Positions 14,101 to 25,450 of a stretch of 64,000 nt of DNA are shown piece after piece (the stretch's first letter is position 1; the number at the start of each line of letters is the position of its first letter). The DNA is from Gordionus sp. m RMFG-2023. Taxonomy: Eukaryota > Nematomorpha > Gordioida > Chordodea > Parachordodidae. The stretch is from positions 40,194,569-40,258,568 of the forward strand of contig NC_088776.1 in NCBI RefSeq assembly GCF_954871325.1. The letters run 5' to 3'. The notes beneath the pieces are model-generated. The model saw only the letters and a list, made by a program, of their open reading frames with translations, did no database searches and had not been told where the DNA came from. Position numbers and translations under genes: made by a program.

Positions 14101-17100
14101 AGACCACAGAAATTTAAGGCTTATTGAGCTATAGCCATCACATCCTATAGCATGGAAAAAAAAGCATATCACCCACACCGAAAACTCCCCCCCCCCAAAT
14201 AAAAAATACATAAGTATATACAGGCCAAGAAAAGAAAATACTGGAGCCAAAAATTAATTTAGAAAAATAATCATGCAGAAAAACTAAGTACAAACCCCCT
14301 TCTGCTTTACATTTGTGAATTATAACAGAGCTATTGATAATGTTAACCATGCAGTTTTGTCAGAAAAGGGAAGACCCCAACATCTTCCAGATCCAGAAAA
14401 CCACTAATACATGTTGTGCTTCGAAATCAATGACAAAGAAAATCCCCTACCTCCAAGGTAAAAAGGAGTAAAACAAGGCTAAACTCTTGCCACTCCTAAA
14501 TAAATAAAGATCATAAAAATAAAAACAAGAAGAAACACTGGCAACGACCAATGTATTATATGTAGACTTCAATTTAGATGTAATGTTTTGAAAAAGTTAA
14601 AGACGTTAGATCTAGTTAACTAGCGATAATAAAAGAAAAAGTTTTTTTTTTTTTATTCCTTATTTTTTTTAAAGAAAAACAAGTAATCACTTCAAAAACT
14701 TATAGTTAGAAACAGGGTAAATGTAGTCACAATGTATTTAAGAAATATACTTAATAATGGAAGTAGTTGCAAAGAAGAAGAGAAATTTGAATACAAAGGC
14801 GAGTGGAAACTTTTAAATGTATACAAAAAGTATGAAAGATAAGAGAGAAATCGGTAATTTCTAGACTGAGGACATATCCACTATTCCTATATTTGTCTAT
14901 GGAGGGGGCGGACATGTTAGAGAGACCAAAGGAACTAGGGAAGAGAAAAATAAATAAATAAAATAAACAGATGACTATAAACAAATAAATGTCTCATAAA
15001 CAAAAGAGGATACCCTCTACCCCAGAAACATTACAAACTCAAAAACTATGGAAAAATTACAAAAACATACCCAAAAACTAAGTTAAAAAGAGCCAAAGAA
15101 AAATTTTAGCCCACATAGGAAACGCAAATCACAAACTATTCCTCAAAAATGTCATTAATATATCTTAACTCATATAATGGGAATGCATAGAAGTACAATG
15201 TATATTTAATTAAAAATATGGGACGGACTGATTTAAATTAGTATATTAAGTCAATAAGATAAATAAAAGCTGAAGTCAGTGAAGTAAGTAATTCACAGAA
15301 AAGGTGAAAGACAAAATCAAGAGGTAAAATTGAGAGATGAAGAAATTAAATAACCTGAAAAATACAGAAAAAAAAAAAATTATGAGAGGTTTAGGTAGTT
15401 CGATTTAATTTTTAGTAATTTTTTTATAGATTTTTTGTTTTTATTTAGCCTTAGGAATTGCTTCAAATTTAAGTTTAGATCCATTATGTCCTTCAAGGCT
15501 CAGTAGAACCATAATGTCTTATATTTGCAATATGTTTTCCCATTAAAGGAGTATAACCAATTAATGGCATCAATAACAAGGCTATTGTTGCTATGATTTC
15601 TTAAAATATGGGCAAAGAAAGTAAGACGTTTCTTTTTTAAAGACACGTGAACCTGGGTATGGTTAGACTTCTTCCAAAGATTTTCATTTGAGATAATATT
15701 AGGGTAGAAGATTCCATTTATTATTCTAAGGCATTTATTTACAAACGTTTGTAATTTCCTAGTTTCGGTCTTGGTAATCTCCCATGTATCACCGCCATAA
15801 AAGAGAATCGGGATGATGGTTGAGTTGAAAATACAGAGTCTTGTGAAAACGGATATCTCTCTAGCTTTCCACAGTTTAAAAAATTTATAAAAAGCCGCCC
15901 TAGCATTTTGTAAACGAATTTTTAGTTCTTCTCTACAACTACCTTTATTGTCAATGGTTACACCTAGATATTTAAAAGATTCTACCACCTTAACCAACTT
16001 TCCCCCAACCACCAAATTATTCAGAAGAGGCGCCTGAGACGAGGGCATTATCACTGTTTTATCAAAGTTAATATCCAAGCCAACCTTAAGACTAAAGGAG
16101 TTTAATATAGCGATCAAATTTTGGGTTTCTTCCAAACTTTTTGTTATCAAAACTATGTCGTCAGCATAAGATATCACCCTATTTTCCAAGAAAAAAGACT
16201 GACTGGAACTTAATTCTAAGAGATTCGCAGTAGCCAGCGTATCTACTATGATTTTATTCATAAGTATATTAAACAAAAGCGGGGAAAGAACACATCCTTG
16301 TTTTACCCCTTTTTTTGTCTTAAAAGATGGAGAAACCTTATTATTGATTTTTAAGGAGGCAAAAAGACTACTATAATGTGTTTTAAGGATCCTTATAATA
16401 TTAGAGTCAATGCCACATTCGGTTAAAATCTTCCAAAGCGCATCATGGTTAACATTATCAAAAGCACGTTTAAAGTCGATAAAAATAAAGTAAAAAGGTA
16501 ATTTATACTTCTGACATTTCTGCATTATAATCTTTAAAGCTAATATTGGTTCGTTTATATTTCTACCTGGACGGTAAGCACAAATGTATTTAGACAAAAG
16601 GTTTGGTGTAGAGGAAAGAATGGGATTTTTTAAAAGAACCATAAAAACTTTTGATGCAATAGACGTGAGAGCGATGGCTCTATAATCCTTGAATTTAGAT
16701 GGATTTGGAATTTTCGGGAAGTTGCAAAAGATAGTCTTATTCCAATCCGCTGGCATCATCCCAGTCAACCATATCTTGTTAAACAAAGGCAGTAAGAACC
16801 GAGAGATCGTTAAGGGAGCTGCTTTCAGATGTTCTCCTGTAATGTTATCTGTACCCGGAGATTTATTATTCCTAAGGATTTTCTAAAAAATGGCTTAATC
16901 AAAAATACGAAAAAGTGTTGAAGAAGTTCCATATATTCTTTATTAAAATACAAAATTTCATAAGAACAAGTGTTATGTTTCAGAGTTATAAATATGTCAA
17001 AACGATCTTTTATTTGAACCTGGTATATAAATATATTTTATATCTTTATATTTCATATTGTAATAAATTATGCAATTAAAATGGCATGGCTAGTAAACAC

Positions 17101-18045
17101 CTGGTGTATCAAGATCAATCCCAATCCCATTTTTTTAAAAAGTAGTCGGCCGTCAAATCGAGTTTAGAAACCAAATGGAATCTGATCATTTTATCAAGAT
17201 TGTGCCAGATCCAAAAGAACGATTCTATTTGTTTTCTAAACTCAATCTGGATGCAGCCGACAACTTATTTGAAATTTTTTAGTTTGTGCAACGGTCCGAA
17301 CCTGTTCTATATGACCCTCACTACTTGAAAAATTAAAATCCTACATGGCCTAAAATTTCGACTATAAATGTTATGAATCCAATTTTAACTAATTTTTTTT
17401 AGCCAATAATGGAAAACTCTGTAGAGTTTCATCAGAACTCGTTCCATCCTGATTGCTTGAAATGCGAGAAATGTAAATGCGATCTTGGCACCAAACAAGT
17501 TGTAGAAACAAATGGCCTACCTGTATGCTTACCGTGCTATACCAAATTTTTTGCGGACAAATGCGCTAAATGTGGTCATCCTATCACTAGTAACTAAAAA
17601 AAATACCGATTTTTTGTTAAGTTTATATAAGAAATATACCTATCATACACATGTCAAATTAATGTAGAGCCCAATGCAAACTTTGCGATTTTCAAAAAAT
17701 TTGCTAAATAATATGTAGAAACATCTGTAATGTTATTCTTTGATTCAAGATATTTTTTATCTTTTTTTGAAAGATGATATTGACTAAATCGGGTTTAGTT
17801 TGCTATGGGCCTAAATAAGCATATATATTTAGTTTTATTTTCTATTCTACACATTAAAAAAAATTATTCCGATTTTTTAAAAATTTTATCTAATCTAAGC
17901 TGCCGAAGCCTTAGTTTATGAGAACAGTAAGTGGCATAAGCCTTGTTTCATATGCACTAAATGTAAAAAGTCACTGATCAATCAAGGATTTCTCACGAAA
18001 GGCCACAATTTGTTATGTGAAACTTGTGCTCAAAATAAAAAATAA
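5170..18045 (+). CDS. Four-and-a-half LIM domain (FHL-type) protein, five exons
   Basis: The exons are 5170-5307, 5562-5739, 6456-6625, 17403-17589 and 17900-18045. All junctions are GT-AG and phases agree (0, 1, 0, 1), giving 272 residues, close to the roughly 280 usual for FHL proteins. The start ATG is followed at once by a half LIM finger (CWKC ... YCLEC, residues 3-25), which is how FHL proteins begin. Four full LIM domains follow, each with the C-x2-C, H-x2-C, C-x2-C, C-x2-C zinc ligands; one starts CKEC near the end of exon 1, and the last ends CETC near the stop. FHL proteins are adaptor scaffolds of actin structures and transcription complexes, with no enzyme activity. Intron 3 is 10,777 bp and filled with transposons; the other introns are 254, 716 and 310 bp. 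Family assignment is firm; which FHL paralogue cannot be said. Confidence 0.93.
7043..7893. mobile_element. hAT-type non-autonomous element with perfect 8-bp TSD
   Basis: The element itself is 7051-7885 (835 bp), flanked on both sides by ACTAAAAT. Its ends are CAGGGATCC... and ...GGTTCCCTG, the short CAGGG terminal inverted repeat typical of hAT elements. Both subterminal regions carry many copies of AACCGAACC-like motifs, in the same orientation at both ends. The middle is AT-rich and non-coding. It lies in FHL intron 3. Confidence 0.9.
8178..8530. mobile_element. hAT-like MITE related to the 7.0-kb element
   Basis: It starts CAGGGATTCGAACC and carries dense CCCGAACC / CCCGGGTTC motifs at the left end (to about 8,315) and more at the right end (about 8,465-8,525). 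The right end GGCTG matches the left CAGGG poorly and no TSD was found, so the boundaries are approximate and the copy is older or damaged. Confidence 0.55.
9130..9357 (+). repeat. Short tandem repeat with GTGCGGCTTT core
   Basis: About three and a half degenerate units of 53-62 bp occur in a row. Each has a GAAATATGGAACTGATTTCTT-like half, then CAGGATAAGTGCGGCTTT. The region is somewhat more GC-rich than its surroundings. Origin unknown; it lies in FHL intron 3. Confidence 0.65.
11461..11758. mobile_element. Palindromic MITE, copy A
   Basis: The left end (TATACTGTGGGCGAATTTT...) and the reverse complement of the right end (TTTACTGAGAGCGATTTTT...) match imperfectly over about 65 bp, down to a shared AAATGTATTCCA. 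A second copy lies at 22,386-22,668. No coding content; superfamily not clear, no TSD identified. Confidence 0.6.
13370..15170 (+). mobile_element. Decayed LINE (non-LTR retrotransposon) copy
   Basis: Reverse-transcriptase pieces are readable on the plus strand but broken into several frames: KSKAPGPDNIT at 13,929, a KFKAY...AIAITS stretch near 14,110-14,150, the palm-motif region NRAIDNVNHAVL at 14,321 and KGVKQG near 14,465. These match, in the same order, motifs in the cleaner minus-strand copy at 15.4-16.9 kb, so both belong to one family. A GC-richer block at 13,110-13,340 may be the 5' part. Clade not resolved. Confidence 0.8.
15400..16885 (-). mobile_element. 5'-truncated LINE copy
   Basis: This minus-strand element is cut short at about 16,885, before the start of the reverse-transcriptase domain, so no endonuclease is present. 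Five-prime truncation is the normal outcome of target-primed integration. The 3' end runs into T-rich plus-strand sequence (about 15,400-15,445), which may be the remains of the tail. It faces the decayed plus-strand copy of the same family, within FHL intron 3. Confidence 0.8.
15500..16882 (-). pseudogene. LINE reverse transcriptase fragment, one open frame
   Basis: About 460 codons stay open without a stop, from a KSPGTDNITGEHL stretch to the end. Polymerase motifs are clear: FIDFKRAFD (motif A), GVKQGCVLSPLLFN (motif B), the catalytic SYADDIVLI (motif C) and FKYLGVTID further on. The tail has the YGGDTWEITKTE...LRIINGI pattern found after the polymerase in many non-LTR elements. The start and the endonuclease are missing. 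The long open frame suggests a fairly recent insertion. The clade cannot be fixed without a tree. Confidence 0.88.
17148..17258. mobile_element. Tiny Harbinger-like MITE
   Basis: The two ends are imperfect inverted repeats of about 40 bp: GGCCGTCAAATCGAGTTTAG on the left, and GGCTGCATCCAGATTGAGTT as the reverse complement of the right. The terminus resembles GGCTGCATTCAAAGTGG of the element at 41,196, hence the tentative Harbinger label. No TSD could be shown. It lies 144 bp before FHL exon 4. Confidence 0.5.
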
Positions 18046-19477
18046 TCGTTTATTATATATTACGTCTTTTAATTCATTTTCTCCAAAATATGTATATCAT
18101 TTCTTTTATTCTAAATTTGTACTAATCTAATATTTTAATTTATAAAATTAAATATTATTTATAATATATGTTGATATCGAAATTTTTTAAAATTATGTTA
18201 TTATTTATAAGACATTTTTAATATCGTTATAATTTTGTTTAAATTTCCCTTATTAAAATAAAATAATTATTTACTATTATTTTCAGGATTATTCATAAAT
18301 AAATTAATCAATACAATATGTAATACTATTTTCAATTTTATACGTACAAGGCCATGCTAATGTTTTTGGTGGCCCGGTGCATAAATTGGATGTCCTTTTA
18401 AAAACTCCAATCCTAAGCTTTGATAAAAATCATAATATAACAAATTAGGTTCGTCATTTTAAAAATGGAATTTGTGAAAAGCAATTTAGATATGAATTAG
18501 GTTATATATGCTATCTAGTAAAATATTTGTTATAAATGACTGAATTAGGTAATATATATTTTATGTTGTATATGGGAACGCCCCTTATGGATCTACAACC
18601 GGGTCCCCACTGGCAACATATTTAAATTATAATTAGAAATTATACGAACTCGGATGAGCTATATGAATTGAAAATTTATTTATTCATATTTTATCATAGA
18701 AATAAGCACAACTATATAGTATTTTTTGGTTCCCTTGTTTTTAAAGTTTTTGAACCAATTGATAAGGAAAACAATCGCAAATTAATCATAGATTTATTTT
18801 TTAAACATTAATAAAATATAGCAAAAATTTTAAATGACTCTTAATAAGTGGCAAGATAATAATTTAAAAATATGCTGTTACTGCATTCTATAAAATTAAA
18901 ATATTTACATCTTTTACATTATATTACTAATAAAACGGATAAATTTAATAAAAAAATAATTATAATATTTATAAGACTAATTATAATTATATTGGGATAT
19001 TATAATTTTTTAAATAAATATTTCCCTTCCCGGTGATTAATTCTGCTCTCATGTAACTAAATCAATCTATTGCGGTATTTCTCCATAATAATTAGGATAA
19101 AAATGCCCTCTGATGCATTAGAATGAGGTAATGAAATAATATAATTGCATATCTTTTCAAGATTCTAATAGTTATTATTATTATTATAAGACTCACCCAT
19201 TCTTCTTCTGCTTTCATTTATTTTATTTTAAAAAGACGTATAATATAAAAGGACACCAATTCTATTATGTTTTTCAAATAGATTAACAAAATTGATATTC
19301 TGAATTTAAGAGAATCAATTAAATTATGCAATTAATTCATTGATGGTTTTTTGTCATTAAAAAAGTTTTAATAAAGATTGTTTTATTATTTTTAAATTTA
19401 TACTTAGTTAATATGGCCGCTAATTATATAAATCCCAACATGTTAATAGTTATCAGATATTACATAATAAATTTAAG
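18046..19477. other. Intergenic AT-rich stretch after the FHL gene
   Basis: No gene, RNA or complete transposon is visible between the FHL stop codon and the hAT element at 19,486. The 3' UTR and polyadenylation site of the FHL gene should be here. Confidence 0.6.
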
Positions 19478-20159
19478 AACAGGGGCAGGGCCGTAGCCAC
19501 AGGGGGGGGCAGGCTCTCCCAAAAAATTTTTGGCCCCCAAACCTGGCCCTTAGAAAACATCTTTGACTTTCAAGAATGGCCTTCATAAATTCCCCCCCCC
19601 CAATTAAAATTTTTTTAAATTTTAATATTATTTTTTAAAAACATGACAAGTTTGTTAATTTCTTTCTATCCTGTTTTATTTTTAACCATTAATAAATCAT
19701 AATTCATTCATATTTTATCATTTTTGTATCTTTATGTTTGTGTATGACATTATATAGGCGCTTAATCACTAAATTGTACTTATTTCAATGATAATTATTT
19801 TATTTATAATGTTTCAATCGCAATAATTAGTTATTTAAAACAGAGCCAACAAATTAACCGTAAGTTACGTTTAATCATAGGTGATCCAAAAGTAGGCTTT
19901 TACCTTCTACAAAGAATATCAATTGATTTGTCGATCCAACTGTGTATCCATACATGGATCATTACCGCCGACCATACCTAATATATTATTTTAAATTATT
20001 TTTTTTAATTTATCTTCTTTTAATTATATAGTTTAATATAGATATAGTATGTCAATTATAATTTTAATATTCTTTTAAATAGTATTTTCATCATTGTTTT
20101 TTTTATTTTATAACTGTGCATTGAAGTTTTTTTTTAAAATAAAAGTGATTATATAATCT

Positions 20160-21840
20160 TTACTATCTTAAATCAATATTTGATTTGATACTATTCCTTA
20201 GCACACAGGAGATACCGTGGGATTGTTTCATCAAAAATTACGGATCCTGCAAAAGATGAAAACATAATTATTCTTCTGGACTATTTATAGTAATGTTTCA
20301 CACACCATCCGAAAAGATCCTGGTTTAAATAAAATTATGAAATACCCAAAAATGTCCAATATACATCATCCCAGATTTAAAAGGAAGTAATATCTATTAT
20401 GGAAGATATGGTGCTTGAAATATCTCAGATAAATATAACAAAAGCGAGCTCCTTTTTTTGTCTTAAGGCTGATGAGGCAAAATATGCATCAGATTGAGAA
20501 AACCCGAGCATAATTATTCACTATATTATTTCTGGAGAAATTCAAGAAAATTTAATAGGAATTATTAATTTTACAGTGTCTTTCTACTGAAAGTATTACT
20601 GATTGCATTTTAAAGCAACTTAACGAGTTAAATATTAACTAATATAATAAGCCAGGTAGGTATATGATGGTGCAAACGTCATGTCTAATCTAAATGGAGG
20701 AGTGCAAATCCTTCAAAAAAAATTTAATAAAAAAGTTCCTTTTATATGCTACAACCACAAGTTTCATCTTGTGGTTCAAAATTGGTATAATATTGTTATC
20801 ATTTCTAATTTTTTTAATTTATCTATTGCATTGTATAATTTTCTAGACATTTTAAGTATCCTGAAAATATACAGGTCATATCTTAAGAGACTTTTAGACC
20901 AGAGGTGGACTGGTCATTTAAAAACATCTCGCATCATTTATGAGAATTTTGAGGCTTTTGATGAAATATTATTTTACTTTTCAAATAGAACTCTTAATTC
21001 AGAGGTTTCCACTCATGATTCAGTCGAAGCCTTTGGTCTTTTATCTATATAAATTACGTTGTATTAGCCATTATAATTTATGAAACAATTGATCCACTAT
21101 ATAAGTAACTACAGTCAGTAGGTAACCAGTGGATACTAAAATTTGTATTGATTCCACTACCAATATATTAAAAAATAAAAGAAGCGATAATTCTTTTTAT
21201 TTTATTAGAATTAAGGCTGACTTTTAGCAAAATTTAATCTCACTCCCCACAAATCATCAAGGGTACGTAAAACGCTTATAAATTTTCAAGATTTTTTAAA
21301 CGAGACCAAATTACAATTTGATTGTGAAAAAGACTCCAATTAGAGTTCTTTAAAAAGGAATTATTATGAAATTATTGATTACTTTGTGTTGATCGTTTTT
21401 TAGATTGATTTACACAAGATGACTATAATTTTCTATCATGTTTTAATACATTGCCCCCTTTGACCTTGATTATTTTATATCGGATAAAATGGCCCTATTA
21501 TTAGAATCATTATTAAACTTGAATATGGAAATGTTACATCATGAAATGAAAATAGCTAAAGGATTATTAGCTGCAGAAGTAAGAAACCCATAATTTTGAA
21601 AATATCCTAAATATTATGTATAAAAAAAATATCATCATGCATTTAAAGAATTATATAAATGCTACTCAGCAGTCATCATCATTAGGGTATCAACGGCTTC
21701 TTGTGTGGCCTCTTTCTCTACAATAAAGAGAATTCTATCGAGCACTAGAGAGTCTATGAAAGATCAACATAAGCAAAATTTAGTATTGATGGCTCATGGG
21801 AAAAAAAACACAATTTATTCTTTAATTCATTTAAAATAAA
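20160..21840 (+). pseudogene. Broken hAT transposase (TTF/ZMYM-type)
   Basis: Recognisable blocks occur in the expected order but interrupted by stops and frame changes: an LKADEAK stretch near 20,465, a SNLNGGVQ...VPFICYNHKFHLVVQ block (20,681-20,790) equal to the family's 'DGASNM ... HRLNLVVQ' region, a KRLLDQRWTGHL block near 20,895, and a C-terminal dimerisation motif ASFSTIKRILSSTRESM near 21,705. The catalytic frame is not open, so the copy is dead. Confidence 0.85.
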
Positions 21841-21856
21841 AATCGTCTATTATGTT

Positions 21857-21960
21857 ATAGTATTATTTTGTATATTAATATTATAGTATTATTTTGTATA
21901 TTAATATTATAGTATTATTTTGTATATTCATATTATAGTATTATTTTGTATTCATATTAC
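21857..21960 (+). repeat. 30-bp tandem repeat, about four units
   Basis: The unit tatagtattattttgtata recurs about every 30 bp. It lies between the transposase remains and the right end of the hAT element. Confidence 0.85.
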
Positions 21961-22385
21961 ATTAATAAATTTTTAATAAAAATAGCAAAAAATATCTATG
22001 AATGTTTAATTATTTGTTTTATTTTTAAAAAATAGTGGTCCCCTCAAGTAAGCAGCTGGATTCCTGGCTACGGCCCTGAACAGGGGATCCAATAGAAAGA
22101 GGGAATTGAATTTCTTTTTTTTGAAATTTATTTTTCGGCATAATATATGATATTTTATAAAATCTTTGTTTCAACGATTATCATTTGATATCCTTTACCA
22201 TTTCAAGAGGATCAACTGAAAAAAATTAGGAGGCAAAGCCTCCTATGCCACTCATTTGGCGGGTTTTCGTGCCGTTTTTACCTGCATAAATCCTGAATTA
22301 GTTTGAGTTCTCACATTTTTCCATTTATTATGTATATGTAGATCATTTTAGGATATGAAATCTATGGGAACTCGAAACTTTCAAT

Positions 22386-22668
22386 TTTATCATACACTGA
22401 GAGCGTTTTTTAAATTTGAAAAATCTGATTTTATCCGAAAGGTATACCGGAATGTATTGAATACCTACCCTATGAATTTTAGATAAGTGTTGCTATAATC
22501 TTTTGTATATTTTTTATAGCAAATCTATCTATACAAAATCGGATATAAATTAAGAATATATCAACAGTTTCAGGCAAAATTATCTTAATGTTGCTACCTA
22601 TATACATTTTTGAGCATTTCCAGTCAAATCAATTTTTTCAGATTTAAAAATCTCTCATCAATTAATGA
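22386..22668. mobile_element. Palindromic MITE, copy B
   Basis: It is the second copy of the element at 11,461-11,758. It shares the ATCATACACTGAGAGCG end, the CCGGAATGTATT block and an internal TACCTACCCTATGAATTT. The ends are imperfect inverted repeats. The two copies differ at many positions, so both are old. Confidence 0.55.
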
Positions 22669-22815
22669 AAATTAAAAGATTCTAAATCCCAATGAATTTA
22701 ATATTGCAATACGTTATACATATGTTGAAAAAATATAAATAATGAATGTTAAGCAAATACAAAATATTTTGTAATTGTAAACAATGCCAAGATATTATAT
22801 TATAACACATAATAT

Positions 22816-24509
22816 TAATTTAGCAGGCGCGTAACTAGGGGGAGGAAGGGGAAATCCCCCCCTCCCCCAAATCAAAATTTTACAAATATTATTTGAATAT
22901 CAATTTTTCAACATATTATTTAAAAATATTAATAAAATGGAAAAATATTTAGTCAAAGAGATTAAAATCAAACGATAATTTATTTTATTATTATATATAT
23001 TTATTTTATTAAATTCAAAATTATTAGTGACTTAGAATTAATAAGTATTTATAATAATATTTTAATTATTAATATATATCTATAATTTTTTAAATATTTT
23101 TCATTATTACTTCCATTTTGTAGAACAGAAGAAATAGAAATACAAAAGTTAAATAAGGCTGAGCATGAAAAAAAGCGATATCATTATTGAATTCAATTGA
23201 TCAATCAGAGTTTATCATTGCTGCTAGTTGCATCAATAAATTATTTTTAGCTCACTACTTTGTAGATTTACAAAAACCAAATTTAGATTTGGTTCAGGTT
23301 ATTGATTTGGCGAAAAATATATATGAACAGGTAGATACAATAAGAATGAATGTAGATAAATATTTTCATAATATTTATATAGATGTTGAATCGAAGGCTA
23401 AATTTTATGATATAACACTAATTAAACCTCGTCTAGCACCTAGGCCATTATTGAGATGTAAAATAAATATTGTCTCACCTGAAGAATATTATAAAATATC
23501 AATTTTCATCCCATTCTTGGATACTTTTTTATCGCAAATAAAAGTACGGTTTTTAGATAAAAAACAAGTCTTTAGCAATCTTCAAGCCCAAAGATCCTTC
23601 TTCGTTTTCTAATGCCACTATTGGTAAAATTAAATATTTAGCAAAATTTTATTCCTATGAGATTGATACTGAAATAAATTTAATCAGTCAATTCAAATTG
23701 TGGTATAAATATTTACTATGTTTAGCTATTTTACCTGAGCATGCTATTGATGCGCTCAATCGGTGTAAAGAAACCTTGGCTCAATTTCCTAATATTTTGA
23801 AGTTGTTTTATATTCTTGCATGTATGCCTATTACAATATGTACGAATGAAAGGACTTTTTCCAACTTGAGAAGGTTGAAAACATATTTACGAAGTACTGA
23901 ATCTCGGCTAAATGGGTTAGCTGTGTTAAATATCCACAGAGATTTGGTTCCAACCACAATCGAAATTATTGATGAATTGGCAACATTCCCACGAAAATTA
24001 AAAATCACATTATAATTATAGAAAATATTTTGTATAATATTGTATTTGATAAGAAGTTAAAAAAAACTTGATAATTTAATTATTTTCGAGTCAATATTTT
24101 ATACACACTACTATTAGTATTTTCAATAAAAAAATTATATTCTACATATAATGTTTAAGAATTTAAGCTAAGGCTAGTTTTTAAAGCAAATTTTATAAAA
24201 AAAATGACATTATACTTTATTTCAACTTTACATTTAAAAAAACTTTATTAAAATATAATATACCTAACTTGAAATAATAAAAAATAGGCTTGTAATATCC
24301 ATAAGCATGAATTAGTAAATAATAGTTAAAAATAGAAGTAAAATTATTATTAAATTATGAATAATTTAATAGAATAGCTAAAACATAAGACCCGGCCGAT
24401 AAGCCCGAGGGAAAGCTGGCCGAAGGCCAGGTAAAAGGGGTTTTGAAGCGAAGCCCCCAAAAAATTTTTCCCCCTATAAGAAAATCCTGGATACGCCACT
24501 GTAATTTAG
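22816..24509 (+). mobile_element. hAT element with perfect TSD TAATTTAG
   Basis: The element is 22824-24501 (1,678 bp) with ends CAGGCGCGTAACTAGG and TCCTGGATACGCCACTG. It carries the C-terminal half of a plus-strand hAT transposase. Near the right end a GC-rich hairpin (CTGGCCGAAGGCCAG) and a CCCGGCCGATAAGCCCGAGG stretch occur, as in related MITEs elsewhere in the window. Confidence 0.95.
23187..24015 (+). pseudogene. hAT transposase C-terminal half
   Basis: Two adjacent open stretches are visible. The first (23,187-23,612) has a DLAKNIYEQVDTIRMNVD stretch and SPEEYYKISIFIPFLDTF, typical of the TTF/ZMYM-type hAT transposases. The second (23,698-24,015) contains the dimerisation motif TNERTFSNLRRLKTYLRST followed by RLNGLAVLNIHRD, the family's C-terminal signature. 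The N-terminal zinc finger and the first catalytic residues are absent, and a frame break separates the two parts. Confidence 0.88.
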
Positions 24510-24926
24510 TATTAGATAATAACTATTTATTATAATATCAAAGTGTGTTAAATATTTAAGATTGCAGATTAAAGAGTATTTTGAGTAAAGCATTACAAAA
24601 GTAACAAAAAATATCTATTATATATAAAAAATGTATTGAAATAGTATAAAATAATATATATGAATTATGACAGGCAAAATAAGTTCTACCCCGCGTATTT
24701 GTCTTTTATTGAATTAATAGAAATATTATTTATAATACTTTTTTATATTTTATAAAACTTTTTTAGTAAAAACGATCTTTCACAAGAGCACGAATTAAAT
24801 GGTGTTAACACAATTTTAAGGTATTATAGTCCCAGTGGGCATCATACCTGATAAAGTTTAAAGCTTGAAAAATTATCCTTTAATTGAATCATTATTATAA
24901 TGCAAAATAAATGGTTTAATGGGTAA

Positions 24927-25066
24927 TAGGAAAAAAAACCCTGGAAAAAACCCCGTAAAAAAACCCCCGGGAAAAAACTCCCCGGAAAAACACCCCCAGG
25001 AAATAAAACCCCCGGAAAAAAACTTCCAGGAAATAAAACCCCCAGGAAAAAAAACCCCTTCGGATT
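24927..25066 (+). repeat. Minisatellite forming the left MULE terminus
   Basis: About nine degenerate units with alternating A-runs and CCCCC/GG blocks (for example AACCCCCGGAAAAAAAC). The mirrored array is at 30,470-30,562. Confidence 0.9.
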
Positions 25067-25118
25067 ATTTTTATACACTCTCATATTTAAGTATAATCTA
25101 GCAATAATTTATATTGAA

Positions 25119-25450
25119 TTGGTATTTAGACAATTGCAAGTTAATAATTTGTTAAAAATATTATTGTTCAGCAACTAGTTAAATGAACAGATATTAAAAT
25201 GTATTATGATCATTAAGTTTTAAAATATATTTTTAATCAAAAGAATAAAAATCGTTTATAAATTAAAAACGCTATAATTGGTATTTAGACAATTGCAAGT
25301 TAATAATTTGTTAAAAATATTATTGTTCAGCAACTAGTTAAATGAACAGATATTAAAATGTATTATGATCATTATGTTTTAAAATGTATTTTTAATCAAA
25401 AGAATAAAAATTGTTTATCAATTAAAAACGCTATAATTGGTATTTATTTA
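25119..25450 (+). repeat. 159-bp tandem duplication inside the MULE
   Basis: A 159-bp unit starting TTGGTATTTAGACAATTGC occurs twice almost identically, and the start of a third unit follows near 25,437. It sits between the minisatellite terminus and the transposase start, a plausible subterminal transposase-binding region; this role is inference. Confidence 0.9.

Larger units (their letters stand above)
19478..22086 (+). mobile_element. hAT element with perfect TSD AACAGGGG
   Basis: The element is 19486-22078 (2,593 bp). The ends CAGGGCCGTAGCC and GGCTACGGCCCTG are a 13-bp inverted repeat, and the 8-bp duplication is exact. It carries a decayed plus-strand transposase with similarity to the zinc-finger (TTF/ZMYM-type) branch of hAT transposases. 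Near its right end is a 30-bp tandem repeat. Confidence 0.95.

Noticed and set aside
24842-25101. Open frames rich in Gly/Phe or Pro/Lys over the MULE terminus
   Set aside because: They are translations of the minisatellite, not genes.
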